From FEN-1297 sp963834015 (GTDB taxonomy: Bacteria; Bacteroidota; Ignavibacteria; Ignavibacteriales; Ignavibacteriaceae): DNA of 64,000 nucleotides. Below, in pieces: positions 62,124 to 64,000 of this stretch (position 1 is the first letter of the stretch; every line of letters starts with the position of its first letter). Under the pieces are notes generated by a model. That model was not told the DNA's origin. It saw only the letters and a list, made by a program, of their open reading frames with translations, and made no database searches. The position numbers and the translations under genes are program-made. The stretch spans positions 1,585,672 to 1,649,671 of the forward strand of contig CAWIAG010000002.1 in assembly GCA_963834015.1 (NCBI GenBank), read 5' to 3'.

Positions 62124-62391
62124 AAATGAGGATGAAGAGCGCGAATTTTGGTCAACGCATAGCAGCATGGAGTACGTTGATTGGTCAAAAGGCCGCCTTG
62201 TAAGTTTTCCTGATCTTAAACCCACAACCAAAGCGATATCTATAAGGCTTCCTGAAATTACAATATCTAAATTAAAGACCAAAGCAAATAAAATGGATGT
62301 ACCTTATCAGTCTTTAATTAAAATATATATTGAAGAAGGTATTAACGGAAGTAAATATAAACCGCTTTCTAAAAGAAAAATTAAAGTTTAA
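62092..62391 (+). CDS. brnA: BrnA/CopG-type antitoxin
   Basis: 99 residues from ATG 62092, which lies inside the end of brnT (an earlier codon at 62077 is possible). IPDFKNEDEEREFWSTHSSMEYVDWSKG and TKAISIRLPEITISKLKTKANKMDVPYQSLIKIYIEEGI form a typical BrnA: a toxin-binding N-terminal part and a ribbon-helix-helix DNA-binding C-terminal part. Confidence 0.9.
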   Translation: MKKLKEIPDFKNEDEEREFWSTHSSMEYVDWSKGRLVSFPDLKPTTKAISIRLPEITISKLKTKANKMDVPYQSLIKIYIEEGINGSKYKPLSKRKIKV

Positions 62392-62402
62392 CCCATTATT
62401 TC

Positions 62403-62431
62403 GTGAGGTTTACCTTGCAGGTGAGCCTCAC
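62403..62431 (+). terminator. Hairpin after brnA, probable terminator
   Basis: GTGAGGTTTACC, TTGCA, GGTGAGCCTCAC, ATTTTG; starts 12 bases after the brnA stop. It belongs to the same family as 58031 and 59254. Confidence 0.45.
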
Positions 62432-62449
62432 ATTTTGCATTTAAATTTC

Positions 62450-62553
62450 CCAAATCCCGTAGCACAGATTAGCAAATCTGTGCGTCCCAAATCCCGGAGG
62501 GATGACATGTTTGTAGCCCCGGGTGTTAACAGAGCCTGTCCCGATTCATTATC
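62450..62553. repeat. Composite repeat truncated by an IS4 insertion
   Basis: AATCCCGTAGCACAGATTAG with CAAATCTGTGC, ATCCCGGAGGGATGACATG, GTAGCCCCGGGTGTTAACAG and CCCGATTCATTATCG, broken off where the IS begins. The missing part would be GGGAG and the tail seen at 61.58 kb. Confidence 0.85.
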
Positions 62554-64000
62554 GCATAGGCGTCAACTTAATTATTGATTTTTTCATAATAGTTTACTCT
62601 GTCATGTCTAGATTCATAGATACAATAATAAGATATTTGCTTATCAAGGATTAATTCCAAATTATAGGAACTGTTTTTTAATCCGAACACCAACATATTT
62701 ATATTACTGACCAAGTACTGCATAACCTGCATCATACTTAATCCGCGCATTTTAACTTTTATTGATCTGCTTGATAATCTCTTCATGTAATAATTGTAAA
62801 AACCTACCTGGAAAAGGACAATAAATATGAGCATACAGTATATGTATGACTCCATCCGGATCTTGTTTGCGTCCTTAGGGATTTCTGTAATCTTGAAGTA
62901 ACTCTTCCAACATTTGAATATTATTTCTATCCGCCATCTAAGAAAATATATTTCTGCGATATCTTTGAGGTTCAGCCTTTCTTGTGGAACGTTTGTAATA
63001 AACAATTCCCAGCCTAATAAGAATAGACTCTCTTTGCTCGGATTACATCTTCTATCCCTATTTGCTCTGGCTTTCCTTCTTCTTTCCGATGCTACTGCCT
63101 GATCTACAGGTATGGCTATAAGTCGTACCGGCAGTCTTTCCTCTTCGCCTAGAAATACCTCTATATCCAGTTGCCCTTTTCTGCTCAACATCTTTGCTAA
63201 ATCTATCGGTTTTTCTTCTTTTTTTGATATTATTTTCAATTCTCTTTTCATCCGGCTTATAAAAAACACTCCTTGTTCATCTAACTTTCTGAATATTCTT
63301 AAGACAAAATATCCTAAATCTCTTATCAACAAATCTCCCTTTTTTACTATTTCAAGTATCTTTTCCGCATATCCCTGATCATTTTTTCTAAACGAAGTTA
63401 TTTCAAAACGGGTAAAATTCTTCTTTATTATGTTATATGCTGACTGAATCTTTACTATTGCTTTTTTAGCTTCTGTGTCCCAGTATCCGTTACCCGGATA
63501 GTCTTTCCATAAACTGTCGCTTAGCTTTATATGTGTACTGTCTTCCAGAATTACATTCTTAAATCCTCTTAATTTTTTATTTGTATTGCCTTTTATTTTA
63601 TTTCCTATGTTTTTGTCTATTGCCGAACTTAGTACTTTCTTTAAGAATTCTATCTGTTCTGGTTGCATCCTTTTCCATAATGCTTGTTTTGATACTTTAT
63701 CTTTTATTAGTAATCCTATTTTTATTGCCCATGACTTATATGACTTTTTATCCGGACTGAAGGCCATCATAAAAAATCCCACTAACAAATCTTTTGGCGT
63801 TATTTTTTTTGGCTTCCTCTTGCAAAATTTACTTTGCTTTGATAGCTTATTGATAGATAATTTATTTAATTTTTCCTCTATTATTGTTACTGCTTTTTCT
63901 TTGCTGTTTGGCTTCATTGAATAGTCCTTATTGCTTGCAATACAATAATTTACTATTCTTGGAACAAACAGCAACTTATTTTTTAAGTTGACGCCTATGC
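62554..64000. mobile_element. IS4-family insertion sequence, complete
   Basis: 1447 bases between perfect 18-bp inverted ends, GCATAGGCGTCAACTTAA at 62554-62571 and its complement at 63983-64000. Encodes one transposase on the minus strand. It inserted in the palindrome CCCGATTCATTATCGGG of a composite repeat. The right target duplication lies outside the window. Confidence 0.95.
62568..63917 (-). CDS. IS4-family transposase
   Basis: 449 residues from ATG 63917, preceded by AAGGACTATTCA; an earlier codon at 63974 is less likely. LRGFKNVILEDSTHIKLSD holds the first catalytic Asp, GDLLIRDLGYFVLRIFRKL the second, and YFLRWRIEIIFKCWKSYF the Y-(2)-R-(3)-E-(6)-K signature with the Glu. Frame intact and ends complete, so it may still be active. 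Confidence 0.95.
   Translation of the reverse strand: MKPNSKEKAVTIIEEKLNKLSINKLSKQSKFCKRKPKKITPKDLLVGFFMMAFSPDKKSYKSWAIKIGLLIKDKVSKQALWKRMQPEQIEFLKKVLSSAIDKNIGNKIKGNTNKKLRGFKNVILEDSTHIKLSDSLWKDYPGNGYWDTEAKKAIVKIQSAYNIIKKNFTRFEITSFRKNDQGYAEKILEIVKKGDLLIRDLGYFVLRIFRKLDEQGVFFISRMKRELKIISKKEEKPIDLAKMLSRKGQLDIEVFLGEEERLPVRLIAIPVDQAVASERRRKARANRDRRCNPSKESLFLLGWELFITNVPQERLNLKDIAEIYFLRWRIEIIFKCWKSYFKITEIPKDANKIRMESYIYCMLIFIVLFQVGFYNYYMKRLSSRSIKVKMRGLSMMQVMQYLVSNINMLVFGLKNSSYNLELILDKQISYYCIYESRHDRVNYYEKINN

Noticed and set aside
1..64000. rRNA and tRNA genes, riboswitches
   Set aside because: Looked for conserved tRNA arms, rRNA segments and common riboswitch cores by eye; none was recognised.

Overview
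The window looks like a chromosomal segment of an AT-rich bacterium of the FCB group, most likely Ignavibacteria or a close relative. The evidence is a secreted protein ending in a type IX secretion sorting domain with the NYPNPFNPSTTISYSVP signature, Bacteroidota/Ignavibacteria-style polysaccharide genes, and intergenic spaces filled with short palindromic repeat families. No rRNA or tRNA gene was recognised.

Layout. 1-5 kb: housekeeping genes (proS fragment, a secreted phosphodiesterase, a YceH-type protein, a U32 family protein). 5-52.3 kb: peptidase T, then a very long, almost entirely minus-strand surface-polysaccharide locus. In transcription order it holds an SLBB export protein, a Wzc-like tyrosine kinase (split by a one-base frameshift), a Cof hydrolase, a zinc-ribbon membrane protein, a secreted beta-helix protein, the Wzm/Wzt ABC exporter, an alpha-1,2-fucosyltransferase, an epimerase, several GT2 glycosyltransferases, a Wzy-like polymerase, an acyltransferase, GT26, ATP-grasp, a TylF methyltransferase, a HAD protein, a deacetylase, a Wzi-like barrel, a WecA-like initiator, a PglC/WcaJ-like transferase with an altered active site, a variant nucleotidyltransferase, a GHMP-kinase/UDPGP fusion, RmlA, RmlC, a DegT aminotransferase, Fcl and Gmd. 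Toxin-antitoxin genes, several of them broken, are wedged between the sugar genes at 10.5-15.4 kb. 52.8-62.5 kb: CheW-like protein, pdxB, the T9SS protein, a TonB-like protein, trhO and brnTA, separated by many repeats. 62.55-64 kb: a complete IS4-family element that ends at the last base of the window.

The block of about 26.2-48.1 kb is visibly poorer in GC and lacks the repeat families that fill nearly all other long gaps. It also carries two IS3 copies and an IS982 remnant. Both IS3 copies hit genes: one cut off the C-terminus of the TylF methyltransferase gene, the other sits just after the start codon of a second, decayed fucosyltransferase. Three-base target duplications allow the original reading frames to be rebuilt. 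The block reads as a replaceable, recently acquired core of the polysaccharide locus.

How the parts work together: Gmd and Fcl make GDP-L-fucose for the GT11 enzyme(s). RmlA, RmlC and the aminotransferase point to a dTDP-(amino)sugar. The WecA-like enzyme would start the repeat unit on undecaprenyl phosphate, the GT2/GT26 enzymes would extend it, and Wzy, Wzm/Wzt, the kinase and the SLBB protein would polymerise and export it. The least explained parts are the 24-unit hairpin array at 60.56-61.52 kb and the dispersed composite repeats from which it seems to have grown, the kinase-pyrophosphorylase fusion with its variant partner, and the transferase whose catalytic Asp-Glu pair reads Asn-Gln.
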